A stretch of 64,000 nucleotides of DNA from Bathymodiolus brooksi (taxonomy: Eukaryota > Mollusca > Bivalvia > Mytilida > Modiolidae). A program made the translations under genes and the position numbers. The DNA is taken from the NCBI GenBank assembly GCA_963680875.1, contig OY804575.1, forward strand, positions 105,889,505 through 105,953,504, written 5' to 3'. Positions within the stretch are counted from its first letter, which is position 1; every line of letters starts with the position of its first letter. Positions 38,567 to 50,394 of this stretch are shown here, one piece after another. The notes beneath the pieces were generated by a model that did not search any database, was not told the origin of the DNA, and saw only the letters and a list, made by a program, of their open reading frames with translations.

Positions 38567-38709
38567 TATAAGAATTGAATGCATTTTTTGTAGCTTTATA
38601 GGCGTGTAAAAGCGTGGACCGAAGCACATTTTGTATGAAGCGCGCTAAATGTGCTCCGGTCCACGCTTTTACACGCCAATAAAACTACAAAAAATGCATT
38701 CAATTCTTA
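38567..38709. mobile_element. Palindromic hairpin MITE with 8-bp target duplication
   Basis: AATGTAAT occurs at 38559-38566 and 38710-38717. The arms are inverted copies of about 65 bp: left 'taagaattgaatgcattttt', right 'aaaaatgcattcaattctta', with 'gcgtgtaaaagcgtgga' / 'tccacgcttttacacgc' inside. An 8-bp duplication fits hAT-type mobilisation. Non-coding. Confidence 0.85.
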
Positions 38710-39399
38710 AATGTAATCTAAGCCGATATGGACTTTCTTGTTTAGGCCCTTTGGTTTCTCTGCTCCAGCAGACGATTAAATATTGTGGCCTTCAAATCGT
38801 TTGGCCTTGAACTTGTTGGGTGAAAGTGGCCAAAGTTATAAGTACATGTACATTTATATTGTAGTATTTGAGAAAAAAACATACATGTTACTAACATGTG
38901 GATATTATACATAGTATTCTGGAATAAACTATTGTTTTAAATCTATAACGGTAGTGTTGTTACATAAACATTTAAAATGCAATCCCCGCCTTCCCAGGCC
39001 ACATAAAAAAACCAGTCATACCAACATAACATCGTTCTCTCATTTTTGCTATCTACCGGTTTGTATTGGAAATTTAATATTACAAGTCCGTAACTTGCAC
39101 GATGACTGCATTTTAACCTCAGTAAGTACGATTCCTGTGTAAATTAAGTTCGTTTTAAAATTGGAGAAAAGACGAATTATTCATATTCGCAAATCATTTT
39201 TGGATGAAGACGGTGTTTGACACTATATTTTAAAAAGTTTGAATTAACATTCAAGTTTCAATGAAGCCACAGATTTTACAGGTTTTGTTAAATTATTATT
39301 TGTGTGTGTGTGTGTAAGGTAACATGATCTCATTTTGTGGTATATATTTTCATAATTTTACTCTTTGTCATTTTTTACGCACTTATGATATTATTTATT

Positions 39400-39632
39400 G
39401 GTATGCATTGAATAACTTTTGGAAATGTTTATTTGTCAAAATAGCCGCACGTGTGTTAGGCCCAGACCACATAGTGACGTCACTTGAACACCTCGGCACT
39501 GTGCCAGGTGGTCAAGCTTGAACCACCTCGGCACTGTGCCAGGTATGTAAGTGACGTCACTATTTGTCCTGTGCCTAAGATAGTGCGAATTCTGTTGACA
39601 AATAGGTATTTTCAAAATTTGAATACCTATCC
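39400..39632. mobile_element. Large palindrome with CRE-like sites
   Basis: Centred on AAGCTT (39514-39519). Arms of about 110 bp, diverging outward: 'tatttgtcaa...tagg' / 'cctaag...ttgacaaata', then GTGACGTCAC at the same distance on each side (39474-39483, 39551-39560), then 'acctcggcactgtgccaggt' on each side. A foldback MITE. TGACGTCA is the full CREB/ATF consensus, present twice. Confidence 0.8.
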
Positions 39633-39639
39633 TATCGAT

Positions 39640-39980
39640 AACAATAGAACTAGTGTGCAAATATATTTAACTAGGATTTGTTGTGTCAAATACCTACCTT
39701 TTAATATTGAGTTTAAATAAATCACATATATCAAGATGAACAGGTATCATTATATTTCTATTATGATTTTCTTTCTTTATCTTCTGATTAATGAGATATT
39801 TTAACTCCTCTTCCTTCTTATTTTTATCTCTGGCTCTCAATGTTAACAACATAACTGAGGTGATACCTTTTGTTATTATTATTTGTTTTTAATATTGCCA
39901 TTAATTTTGCTATTTTGTGCGTGTGTGTTTTTTTTTAAAATTAATCTGTTCTTTTTTAATGGTATATGGTTAGTAATGTA
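39640..39980 (+). repeat. Dispersed repeat R, copy 3 (uninterrupted)
   Basis: The only copy here without an insertion in the middle: 'actaggatttgttgtg', 'gagtttaaataaatcaca', 'gatgaacaggtatcattata', 'gttaacaacataactgaggt', 'gataccttttgttattatta', then a short GT tract. It defines the intact order of the other two copies. Confidence 0.75.
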
Positions 39981-39984
39981 GAAA

Positions 39985-40200
39985 ATAAGGGTAATAACAA
40001 AATTACCGAACTCCGAACAATCTTACAAAGGGAAAGGCAAAACTCATCAGTATATAAACAGACAAAATCAGTCAACAACCGGAAAACTGTGAAAACCGTA
40101 ATGACTCTGACTTGGTACAGGCATTTCTAAAGAAATGGTGGGTTGAATCAGATTTTAAAGCGCCAAACCTCCCGCTTTCATTACGGCTCAACGTGGAGCT
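39985..40200 (+). repeat. Mussel-type interspersed repeat, other family
   Basis: 'aaggcaaaactcatcagtat', 'gactctgacttggtacagg' and 'aagaaatggtgggttgaatc' followed by 'aaacctcccgcttt' look like a repeat I associate with mussel DNA. The 132-codon open frame over it (40112-40510) is not a recognised protein. Confidence 0.45.
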
Positions 40201-41700
40201 TCATTGCTGGACAAATTGTTGTTTATTAAAAATACAACCAGGTATATATGTTTATCATGGCCGTGTATCTAAATTGTATATACATGATAAAGATAAATAC
40301 CAATTGCAAGGAAAAGTACATAATCATAAAGTCAAAGCAAAGCAAGGAGAATATAAAATCATAGCAAATGAAAAATTAAAACAAATCAATTATACATGTA
40401 TGTTGAAACTGACAAACTTACAAATTTGGAAAGAATTCTGGTCTTCGTATTTGTATTGTTCTCACCACCTGGAATATGTCTACTTCGTCGTCTATTTCTA
40501 TTTTCTCTAAAACCAGACTGAGGGCAACAAATACACCACTTCTCTTACATCCATCCCTTATAAAACAAAACATATATTTAACCATGAATTGACAATTCAT
40601 TCCCATAAGACTTTACTTTAAACCAATCATGTAGATCATTTTTCCAAGTGAAATGATTCCTTTATAAATATACATGAACACAAATGTCGCCCCCTTTAGT
40701 TTATAGTGAATCATATTGAAAGTTATGAAATTAATTATTGGCCAAATTTATTTATTTGTTCACATTTTATCATGTTGTGGATCAAAACGCATACTTAAGA
40801 TCTCCACAACCACTAATATAATGTAAACAATAAACAAAGAACTGAAGGATATACATACAGAAATGTACTAGAACAAAATCAAATCCCATGAATTTTATTT
40901 TAGCTGTTGATTCTTTCATTTTATTTATCATCAATCAGGAATGGTGTAGCTCGATCTTTACTTTTCTGTGTAGTGTTTGTTTTGTAAATCATTGTTTTTC
41001 CTTTTGACCTTTAATCTCTTGACCAATGTATTGACTGCCATTTTTAGAATTACGGATACTGATGTTCATTTGATATCTTCAAGTTTGTCTTATTTTACAA
41101 AATGTGCATGCGATATTTATATTATTTTATTTATCATAATAACCAGACTTACTGACAAAATTAAGTGTGTCATGTAAACATATAAGTTCTTTGGCTTTTT
41201 CGCTCAGTATGTTTTTGTTTTGTTCTACAATTAAAATTCGGATGTTAGTTATGTATAAATAAATATAAGACAAAGCCGAAGTAGCTATCAGGAATGGACA
41301 ATCTAGAGACACATGTAGCGTTGGACACAAGATAAAGAAGGGATACCAGCAAGACTGAAAGCTACAACACAGAAAATTGCAACGACGATTTAGCAAGGAC
41401 CACAAATAGTTTGAGACGCAGTTGATAGATAATTGAATGCTATGGTGAATTTGAAGACTTGGATCTCTCTGTAATTAGACGTGTTATCGCAACGACAAAT
41501 CATTCATATATGTATTACACATAGCTGATAATCATGTAGATGTATGTTCATTATCAGATATATCTGCTGACAATCTTGATGTTCTAACTATTTAATTACA
41601 TTATTACGTCAATCTGTAATTGGTATATTACTGGGTGATGGGTGGGGCTGTCAAATGTACTTGTAAATGGAGATAATCTAAGAACCATCTCATAATTAAC
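40201..41700. other. Non-coding stretch
   Basis: No recognised gene or repeat. Open frames here are short and lack motifs. Confidence 0.35.
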
Positions 41701-41744
41701 TATTTAACGACGTGAGTCACGAGAGAGAGAGAGAGTGAGGATGA

Positions 41745-41865
41745 TTTCGCGTTACTCGATCTTTAGGTCTATGTGTGTGTTTTATAGATCGTTGTTTGTC
41801 CCTTTGGCTGTCATATGTATCTGTGAATGGAGATGATTTACTAACCATCTCATAATTACCTAGAC

Positions 41866-41907
<42 letters not shown>

Positions 41908-42040
41908 ATTTTGTGTTACTGTTTAGTAGATCGTTGTTTGTCCTTTTGTACTTTTTCTTTTGGCCATTGTGTTGTCTGTTCTTCTTCGATATATACTTAT
42001 TATGATTACCCATTTGGTATCTTCAAACTCTTCTTGCATT
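41745..42040 (+). repeat. Mussel-type interspersed repeat M, duplicated copy with GA arrays
   Basis: 'gcgttactcgatctttagg', 'tttcttttggccattgtgttgtc' and 'ttatgattacccatttggtatcttc'. A neighbouring block is present three times ('ggtgatgg.ttgggctgtcaaatg...ggagat..tct' at 41630-41720, 41805-41870 and 42255-42330), each near a GA-rich run; (GA)n arrays lie at 41720-41735 and 41870-41902. Confidence 0.6.
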
Positions 42041-42620
42041 GTTGATTCCATAAACGAATATACATTTTCCTTGATGTGATTTGTCATAAGACACAGTATT
42101 GGTTTCGCTGATGGCTTTCTTCCAATTTCTGATCCAAAGTCGGTATCGCATGTCTGTTATTTAACTACTTGTTAGGAAACAAGTAGCGCGGTTTGTGTCA
42201 AATCATTTTAGTCTATTTTCACTTTACGTCACTTTGTCATTAGTATATTCTTGGGTGATGGATTGGGCTGTCAAATGCATTTGTGAATGGCGATAATCTA
42301 ATTCCCATGTCATAATTAACTATTTCACGACGTGAGCCAGGAAAGAAAGAGGATTGTGTTTGAAACACGTGGTATTGTAGTGAACTGGCTGTCAGATATT
42401 TTTCACATGTGCTGTTTTGTCTATCTTATATATGATTTACGTGTTCTTTTAATTTATGTTTATTTGTTTTCCATATGTAATTCATAAATTTGGCGACGAA
42501 ATATATGCTAGATTTAGAAAAAAATGGATATATTTAATTGGTAACTCATGCTAGAATTATTCACAAGTAAAATGTTTACCTTTGGCATCATCTTACGTGT
42601 CAAGGTATGGTCGCGGTTGG
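42041..42620. other. Non-coding stretch
   Basis: Contains the third copy of the 'ctgtcaaatg' block (42255-42330). Otherwise nothing recognised. Confidence 0.3.
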
Positions 42621-42621
42621 C

Positions 42622-42732
42622 TTTGAAGCTAAAGTTTGTCAGTGACCTCCACCAATAAAACTGACCGCCACGATATAACTGAAATATTGTTGAAAGTGGC
42701 GTCAAGCACCATCAAACAAACAAACAAACATT
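42622..42732 (+). repeat. SINE family 2, 3' fragment
   Basis: 'aagtttgtcagtgacctcc' joins directly to 'accaataaaactgaccgcca', skipping the usual 'ttttctccgggtactccgg' segment, then 'gatataactgaaatattgttgaaagtggcgtc' and a (CAAA)n end. Internal deletion plus 5' truncation. Confidence 0.7.
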
Positions 42733-44690
42733 GACATGTTGGAATGCCTTACTGAATAAACATACGTACAGCCAGCTTTGTGATAATGTACAATATCAGA
42801 TCCAGAATGCTAAGGTAAATTCAGAGTCGTTTTCCTCCAAATCTTTTTTCGATGTGTTCTTATACATCTTATAATATCAACCTAACCAAGAAGTGTTAAG
42901 ACAAGTATGCCGTATGAAAAACATTGGTGTTCGAGATAAACGGACCTGTACATGAATAAATACTACACATTCTGATGAAAGGAGATATTTACACAACATA
43001 AAGATCAATTTGTAGAAAAAATGGACACGAAAGAGACTTGCCGAAATATCGCGAAAACATATATAACCTCCACATCATTCGAAAACGTTTTAAAAATTTT
43101 GAACAACAAAGGACATTTTAGTTAATGCTTTAGCTGTAAAAAATGAGGTACACAATGTGGATCATAAACATCTTAATAAGCCAGAAATAGTGCGCAAAGA
43201 TCTACAAATTGCAAGCAAAAGATGGAGTTATTTACAATACAATTTGCACAAAATATTACAAGATAATTTATCCATCGCAGCATATGCAGGTGATACCTAG
43301 ATAGCCCTTATTCGACAGAATCTACCTAGTAGTCAGTTGCATATGAACATTTATTAACCCTGGTATTGTACTGTCCATCTTCCTGTTGGCATTCAGTTTT
43401 GTAATAGGACGTGTTTTTGTTAGTGGAAGCGAATACGTGCACATTTTCTATCGTTTATATATATATATACAACTGTAAATCCAGTTATCAACGGGAGTGG
43501 TATCTTTGTATGTTCAGTGAGTTAATATGGCAGGTGGTTGTTCGTTTTTTTAGATATTGATGGAATTGTTGACCATCACACATTTCTACAATAAGCAGGA
43601 AAAAACGATAACCGTATTGCAGAACATTTTTGTGAAGACATACATTCAGTGGTTTATTTAAGCATGTTTTGATTACATGAGTAACATGACGGGTGTATTA
43701 TAAGAGACAGAAACTGCTTCTCCGTGTTGAGATGTCTGTTACGATGTTCGCATATAAACGATATTCGGTTCGTCTTTACCTCCAGTTGTTAATGTCTTAT
43801 TTACATTATTTGTGTTTGTGGTGCCCTACACATATTGTGTTGGGTGTTTTTTTGTTTTTTTCTTCGTCTTTTGTTGCTGTTTTCTCTGGATTGTCCATTT
43901 TTGATTTTCTCTTCAGTATTCTCTTAGATTTATTTAAAATGCTAACTGTACTGAGAAGAAACGAAAGCATAATGAGTGGCATAAGGACATACACACAATT
44001 GTAAAGTCATGTTGCCATGCAACAATAATATGTGTTTTTGTTGTCACACAAATTGCAATAAATGTAAATTGACACTCGATGTTTTCGGACTGAAAAAGCT
44101 TTATATTTTGTTTTTATTATACATCAAGAACAGAAACTTCATATATTTCCTGAATCAGTGTATGGTTATTACTTGCCTGAGACGAATGCTATATTTATGT
44201 TATGTGTTATGAATAAACATCATATAAGACGTATATTTTAGAATTCGGATTAAGATTGCTGCCCAATTAACTGAAAGTAACTAGAATGTATATATTAATG
44301 TCATGCATTTCAATACAAGTCTAATATACTCACCTTATGGGATTTCGTTACAGAGTATCACATAGGCTGTGAAGCTATGTTTTTATATTATGGATGTGGC
44401 CGATGGGAAATAAGTTCATCAGTATGCTAAAAGAATCAATGCAATTGCGTACAAGCGAAGTAGGTCCATATGTTGCTGAGTGCGGAACAAGAATATACCG
44501 ACTGAAAACACAACTCTAACACTATCAAATAAATAGGCTCACACTGAACACTGACAAAATTGTTAGGGGAGTTCATGCCTTAAAACATAATGTAAAAGCA
44601 ATATTACAAATTATGAATTGATGCTGGTGTCTGGAAAACTTCTTTGTCGGCACATGTGACCAAAACAAAAGAAAGAAAAAGCAATCCATG
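42733..44690. other. Non-coding stretch
   Basis: No recognised gene or element. Frames at 43693-44212 are hydrophobic, AT-driven and lack any known motif. Confidence 0.35.
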
Positions 44691-44950
44691 CAATAGCTTT
44701 ACTGAGCTCATCCCATATTTTGTTGGATTCGTGCTACTCTATCTTTAATTTTCAATATAATGTTTTGCATGATATTACCTGGTGTGTCCTTTTTCCTTTG
44801 CCCTTGCTTTGTCAGTCCTTCCTCGATATACACATTCTGATTACCCTCTTGGTATTTTCAATATTTTCTTGTAGATTATTGTGTGTACTTTGTCCTTGTT
44901 CTGTTATTTATTGTTGTATCTCTCTTTGGTATCTTTCAGCTTGTCTTACT
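44690..44950 (+). repeat. Mussel-type interspersed repeat M, copy
   Basis: 'tcgtgctactctatctttaat' and 'ttgccc ttgctttgtcag' with 'cacattctgattaccctcttggtattttc' follow the same order as 7335-7475. Confidence 0.5.
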
Positions 44951-45081
44951 GTTTTAATATAAAATTACTATCACGAAACAGCTTTATATTTGCAAGTTGC
45001 AATGTATGATATCGGATGTTGGATTTTCTTTCCTGTTCATATGGAAATTATTGTAAGTCATTATAACATTGTGTAATTGTT

Positions 45082-45345
45082 TAGGGCCAGTCGACGTGTT
45101 TATATGGTAATTGGACAACTATCAGCAGTGATAATTACCATTATAGCTGTAAGTTCGAATCCTTATTATGGCGAGATGATTTATGTACAACATCGTGTGA
45201 TAAAGTTGTTCAGTGACTTGCGGCAGGATGGTGGTTTTCGTAGGGTACTCCGGTTTCGTTCCTCCAGAAATAAAATTGGCTGCCACGATATACCTGAAAT
45301 ATTGTTGAGAGTGGCGTTAACAACCATAACCATATACTTGCTTAC
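45082..45345 (+). repeat. tRNA-type SINE, family 2
   Basis: 'ccagtcgacgtgtttatatggtaattgga' start, B-box-like 'aagttcgaatcctt', 'gacttgcggcaggatggtgg', 'tagggtactccggtttcg' and tail 'gatatacctgaaatattgttgagagtggcgttaac'. Confidence 0.8.
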
Positions 45346-45659
45346 TTTAAGTCAATCTTTATATAAATTGTGCATTTCATTTGTCATAAGATGCGCATGA
45401 TTAAATATACACATATGCATTTCACTAATATAACGATTCCAAAGTTGATCTGTGACATCAATGACATACATATATCATTGTAGTCCAGTTTGTTGCCACG
45501 GTTTGCCCAAAAAATCTGAAAAATAGATTTATTAAAGATCGCCGCATTATTTATAATAACGGTTGCCGGTTATATGTGAAGGTCGATATGCTACCAATAT
45601 GTTGAAAGCATTGCATGATCACATCATTTCACTAACAGGATATGTGTGGGCCCAACATA

Positions 45660-45990
45660 TTATTTTAGGTGTTCCGGAAGGGTAAGCAGTTCCTGCATCA
45701 CTAGTGGCACCTACTGTGTTAATCTAATTACACACCCGGTGATAAGTCATACATGATGAAATACATATCACAAAAAGTTCACAATGGGAGAATTGAAATC
45801 TTATGCACCCCTTACTGTCAATTGTCAGGTGTAGGTCAAAATGTGAAGCTGAATTATCCGTATATGTGGTATCCTTTATTCTTCACGTCTACAATGTACA
45901 TATATTCTGATTGTCCCTTTGGTATCTTCATACTCTTCTTTGCATTTAATATTGTTTGTTCGGTGTTCGGTAATTTTGTTATTACCCTTA
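45660..45990 (+). repeat. Mussel-type interspersed repeat M, copy
   Basis: 'taggtgttccggaagggtaagcag', 'taatctaattacacacccggtg' and later 'ttctgattgtccctttggtatcttc'. The first part matches the reverse complement of 50535-50560 and 13770-13800. Confidence 0.5.
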
Positions 45991-47269
45991 TTGTGTTGTT
46001 AAACATATATAATCCGTTTATCCTTGTATCTATATACAACTTAAAATAATAAACTAATGAATTAGATCTGTTTTGAATGGATTAATTAGTTGTGTAAATT
46101 GTTTGATTTCTAATTCTGGAATTATTGGAAATGTTGTTTATTGTTGAATTATAATTACATATATAATTGTATGTGCCTTTCTGCTTGTGAATATTCATGT
46201 TCGATTCGTTATTTGTACTATATAGTAATTGCATGCCTTTTATGTACTTCTTTAATGTAGCAAATTGCAATTTGGGAAGACTCCATACGTTTGTTTAACT
46301 TGTGTCTAATCCATTTTGTCTATTTCATAGTCAAATAAAATATGCTTAATCTAAGCTAAAGCTAGGTTTGTATTTCATAAATATTTTGCAAGAGTATAAT
46401 CAAACACCTATAGACTGAAAGGAAAACAATATGGTAACAATCAGACATTCTGGTCCAACGTTAGATCAGGCGGGGTCGTTATTGGCTTCAAATCAACACT
46501 AGACAAATATATCAAATATGTAGAAAGTAAAAGTAAATTGGTACATGTATGTTGGATTATTTTTTTTAAATATTGAGGAATATGTATTAATTGGTAATAT
46601 GAAACAGGCGCGGCCATGAATGCTCGCCAATCTGAAAATTGTCTGCCGATTACACGCTCATCCAGTGCATCAACATAGTTTTGGGCCGAGATATATCGGG
46701 GACGCCATTTTAGGGTCGAAACTAGTCTCGTTCAATCAGATTCTCGTTCCTTACGAGATCTCAAAAGTTAACTTCCAGTGTGCAGAAAAACAAATTATTG
46801 TCTGTATGTCAGAAGAGATTTAACAAAATTTGAAAATAGCAAAATTACCTAGGTACATATTTATTACCATAAAGAGCTCGCTTCGCTCGCATAATATCTA
46901 CATTCCTCCTGGTAACGTTGTGTAAATATACCAGATCCGATAAACAAACTTAAACAAGAATACTTAACACTTTCAGCTAATTATAAGTATATTTTGCTAA
47001 CTCGCGACTTTATCAGATTAATATGTCAACAATTCGGTGTAGCCAAGATAATGTAAAAAAAAATTAAACGGTGACTTATTACTTGAATTATGTAGAAATA
47101 CTAACTGAACGTAAGACTTAATGGCGATAACAAACAGTATGCTTAAATGTAGACAAGCAAGTGTTGTAGATTATTTTATATGTACTTATGAACTTTTATG
47201 CTATATAGTAAATATGCAAAGTTTCGATTTTTCATCTCTATTTTCAGATGTCATTAACAATGAAATTGA
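45991..47269. other. Non-coding stretch
   Basis: Nothing recognised; AT-rich, with no supported gene. Confidence 0.35.
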
Positions 47270-47324
47270 ATAATAATAGTACTAATAGAGATGCTCAAAG
47301 TAAAAACGAAACAGATAACGCAAT

Positions 47325-47805
47325 GTGGTCGATTTATTTGAGACTAAAATTGATGATTTCTTCCCTGAGGCCATGTTCATGGTTGACAATTTTTCTATCT
47401 TGAAATCTAATAGAAATCAACATAGGGGAGATGCTTTGTCATACGTACGTTCATACTTAACTGGGGAATGGAAGAAAAAGCAAGTGCTTAAAGACCTAGA
47501 ATCGGTGGGTATTGAATTAACATCTGGTGAACAGAAATGTTTTCTTCAGTTGCATTTTTAAACCACCTAATATGCCTGACAATGTATTTAATACAGATTT
47601 CAGCCAAACAGTAGACAAGATCGTCTCACGATACGATCAATATATTTTGATTGGTGACTTAAGCTTTGATATGCTAAATAGAAATAAAAGTGAAACTGTA
47701 GTGGATATCTGTGATGTTGTTGATTTGAAAAATATAGTAAACAAGCTACATGTTTTACAAAAAGTTCTAAACCTACTCTTTTAGATGTAATTTTAACCAA
47801 CGAAA
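47325..47805 (+). pseudogene. LINE endonuclease (APE-type) remnant
   Basis: Frames give ETKIDDFFPEAMFMVDNF, then HRGDALSYVRSYL, then, after a shift near 47560, FKPPNMPDNVF and QYILIGDLSFDML, where GDLNxD is the usual catalytic segment of apurinic-type endonucleases. LLDVILTNENT follows near 47790. N-terminus missing. Confidence 0.75.
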
Positions 47806-48007
47806 ACACTATCTAGATGTGGTAAAAATAAGAAGCTTGAGTTAGCACATTTTTTATGTGATCTTGATATTCAGAATTTTAATATATATGAAGACGCTGA
47901 TGACTGTAAATGTAGCATAATATAATTTTAGTAAATGTTATGATGAGGTAGCAAATAAACATGCCCCATTTAAGGAGAGACAAATATTATCTGAACAGGT
48001 ACCCCAC

Positions 48008-49133
48008 TAGTCCGAGATTCCTCTGTCGTTTAACGGCATTGATAATCTTGCTGTAGCCGTTCAACGACAGAGGGTGATACATACGGAAACCATCAAATTT
48101 GCCTCACAGCCATAGTATCGGCACATTTCCACGTTTCGTGGCTATCGGATTTTATTTTCTATCATAAACCTTATATAAATCGCTTCATCAATCATTTTTC
48201 TATTCATTCATAACCATCTTACCCTCAGAAAGTGGTGTTACACTCCATTACAGCACGATTTTGCCTTAGATCCTATTATTCCGCCATTTGACTTCCATTT
48301 TCGAATCTACACACGTGATCTCGCGATACTAACTGAATGATGACAGCAACGCATTGCATGATGGGAGCTAATTAATGCAGCGTGCCAAATTATTTGGAGC
48401 ATTATTTGCATACGTAAACAACATTCAAATCACATGGAAGACGATACATTTAAGCGTATTCTGCAGGACAAACAGTCCATCTACAGATCAAAGAAGAGCA
48501 GAAGGAAATTATACAGAATGTGTTGGAAAGAAAAGATTCAATGGCAGAGTGTTACCAACGGGCTTCGGAAAGAGCATGTGTTACGTTCCCCCTTTTTGTT
48601 TTTGGACAAGGTACTACATTTTGTTCTTCTTATGGTTATCTGTAATTCACTAAATTTGCTGTTAAAATCATTACCAATCAATATAATCAACTGTATTAAA
48701 TTTTATGTTAATTGTTCTGCCTTAACAGGCGCCTATGATTGGCAATAAAAATATTTGTTTGTTTGTTTATATGCAAATTATCTCCCATGATACATTGCGG
48801 TAATCGTAGTTTTCTCGTAGTCACGTGACAAATGTTTGAAAAATGGAAGACAAATGTCGAAATCATAGGTATTAAGGCAAAATCGTGCTGTAATGGAGTG
48901 TAACACCACTTTCTGAGGGTAAGATGTTTATGAGTGAATAGAAAAATGATTGGTGAAGCGATATATATAAGGTTTATGATAGAAAATAAAATCCGATAGC
49001 CACGAAACGTGGAAATGTGCTGACCCAGAGTTGGAGAAGCAAATCCGCTGTTTTCCGTATGTATCACCCTCTGTCGTTGAACGGCTACAGCAAGATTACC
49101 AATGCCGTTAAACGACAGAGGAATCTCGGACTA
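48008..49133. mobile_element. Long-TIR DNA element with 9-bp target duplication
   Basis: GTACCCCAC flanks both sides (47999-48007 and 49134-49142). The ends are perfect TAGTCCGAGATTCC inverted repeats, and similarity continues inward for about 365 bp per arm (left to about 48376, right from about 48770). The outer part of each arm holds an internal palindrome, CCTCTGTCGTTTAACGGC / GCCGTTCAACGACAGAGG. Long TIRs with 9-bp duplications fit Mutator-like elements. No transposase; the 390-bp interior carries a helicase-like fragment. Confidence 0.88.
48434..48610 (+). pseudogene. RecQ-like helicase fragment inside the TIR element
   Basis: Frames in succession: MEDDTFKRILQDK, then QIKEEQKEIIQNVLERKDSM, then VLPTGFGKSMCYVPPFCF. 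The last holds the Walker-A GFGKS in the RecQ-type setting LPTGFGKS. Two one-base shifts separate the pieces. A 'GT'-like donor (gacaag|gtacta) follows at 48610, so the fragment may be a captured exon. Function lost. Confidence 0.65.
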
Positions 49134-49589
49134 GTACCCCACATGAAAAAAACACTACCATATTTATAGGAAAAATATGTTGTTTTTTCAGCAAGTAACA
49201 TCTAGCAAATATTGGGAAGCATATATAAAACAGGGGAATGTTGTTACTATAATAAAGAACAACTCTGTAAATAATTATTTGATTGAAAGGTGGCCCTAAA
49301 TCCAAAAGTAAAAGCTTTTCTAATAAGAAAAATAAGTAGCATATGGATGATATGCATCAAAGAAACCATCCTGTCTGAAAATGATGTTTTGATTACAAAA
49401 TAGGATGAGGTATGTGATATTTTCAATAATTACTTTGTGAAAGTTGCCAAAAACATTGGAAATAATTGTACTAAGGTTGACTATTCCATATATTAGACCA
49501 AAACAAAATTCCACTTTTTAATAAAACCAATGAGTGTCAAAGATATCTTTATGTCAATAAACATTATATTTCTATTTTTAGCAAACCTT

Positions 49590-49862
49590 CCAACACTTTT
49601 TTTTAAATTTAGTTGAAAAATATTCTTGTTCATATAATATACATTTATATATCTAAAGAAACACATGATCCAGTTAAGAAAAAGTGCTAAAAATGCTGCA
49701 AAGTAATTTAAATATAATCGGAAAGTAATCATGATTACAGGGTCAAAACCAATGTAACTGGTCAATTTACGATTACATGTAATCTATACAAAAAACATGC
49801 TGGTTACAGATTACATTCGATTATATGAGAAAATGTAATCGATTACTGCTGATTACGATAAC
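49590..49862. repeat. TAATC/GATTA-rich patch inside the LINE
   Basis: From 49715 to 49862 the motifs GATTACA, TGTAATC, CGATTA and GTAATCGATTAC recur on both strands, about ten times in 150 bp. It separates two parts of the LINE coding region and so came in, or grew, after it. Confidence 0.6.
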
Positions 49863-50033
49863 AGATAACGAATATCCCAAGTCTGCCCTGATTTGGTATT
49901 TAGAAAGTTTGTTTTCGGAAAGCAATGAGGAATTTGTTGGTAAATGTATCGGTAAGATTAATGTAAAAATGGCGAATGGAATAGGTGGAATTTCTCCAAA
50001 ACTTTTGCATTTTGCTAAACCGGTAATTATACT
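49862..50033 (+). pseudogene. LINE reverse transcriptase, N-terminal piece
   Basis: Frame reads SALIWYLESLFSESNEEFVG then NGIGGISPKLLHFAKPVI, the 'GxDxIPxKLLKxA' region preceding the RT palm in LINEs. It is cut by foldback element FB2 and resumes after it at about 51967. Confidence 0.75.
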
Positions 50034-50394
50034 CCCGATAGTCCGACAGCCCATTAGTCCGACAACCCATTAGTCCGACAACCTATAAATGCAAGAGGCA
50101 TACCAAGTCTCATTAATATCCTTCAAGGCATTCCGACAGACCATGAGGGTGGTTCCTATATACATGTATCCTATATAACTGAACGTCGTCCATGCATGTC
50201 AACTCATCCGGGTTTTTTTGCGGGTCACATCGGTCATGAATTTGCCGAAATGTGTCCTCTCACCCAAGATTTGTCAATCACCCGACGGGTCCCGGGAATT
50301 CGGTAAATGACCCGTTTTCACCCGTCTTCTTGTCATGGATGGTATCCAGTTTTTAGAATGGAAATATATTGAAACAATTTCCAAATAATGTAAG

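Noticed and set aside
40112..40510. 132-codon open frame
   Set aside because: It starts in a dispersed mussel-type repeat, has no known domain and no splice or codon support.
43693..44212. Hydrophobic frames that might be membrane proteins
   Set aside because: Hydrophobicity follows from T-rich DNA; no start context, no family, no neighbouring exons.
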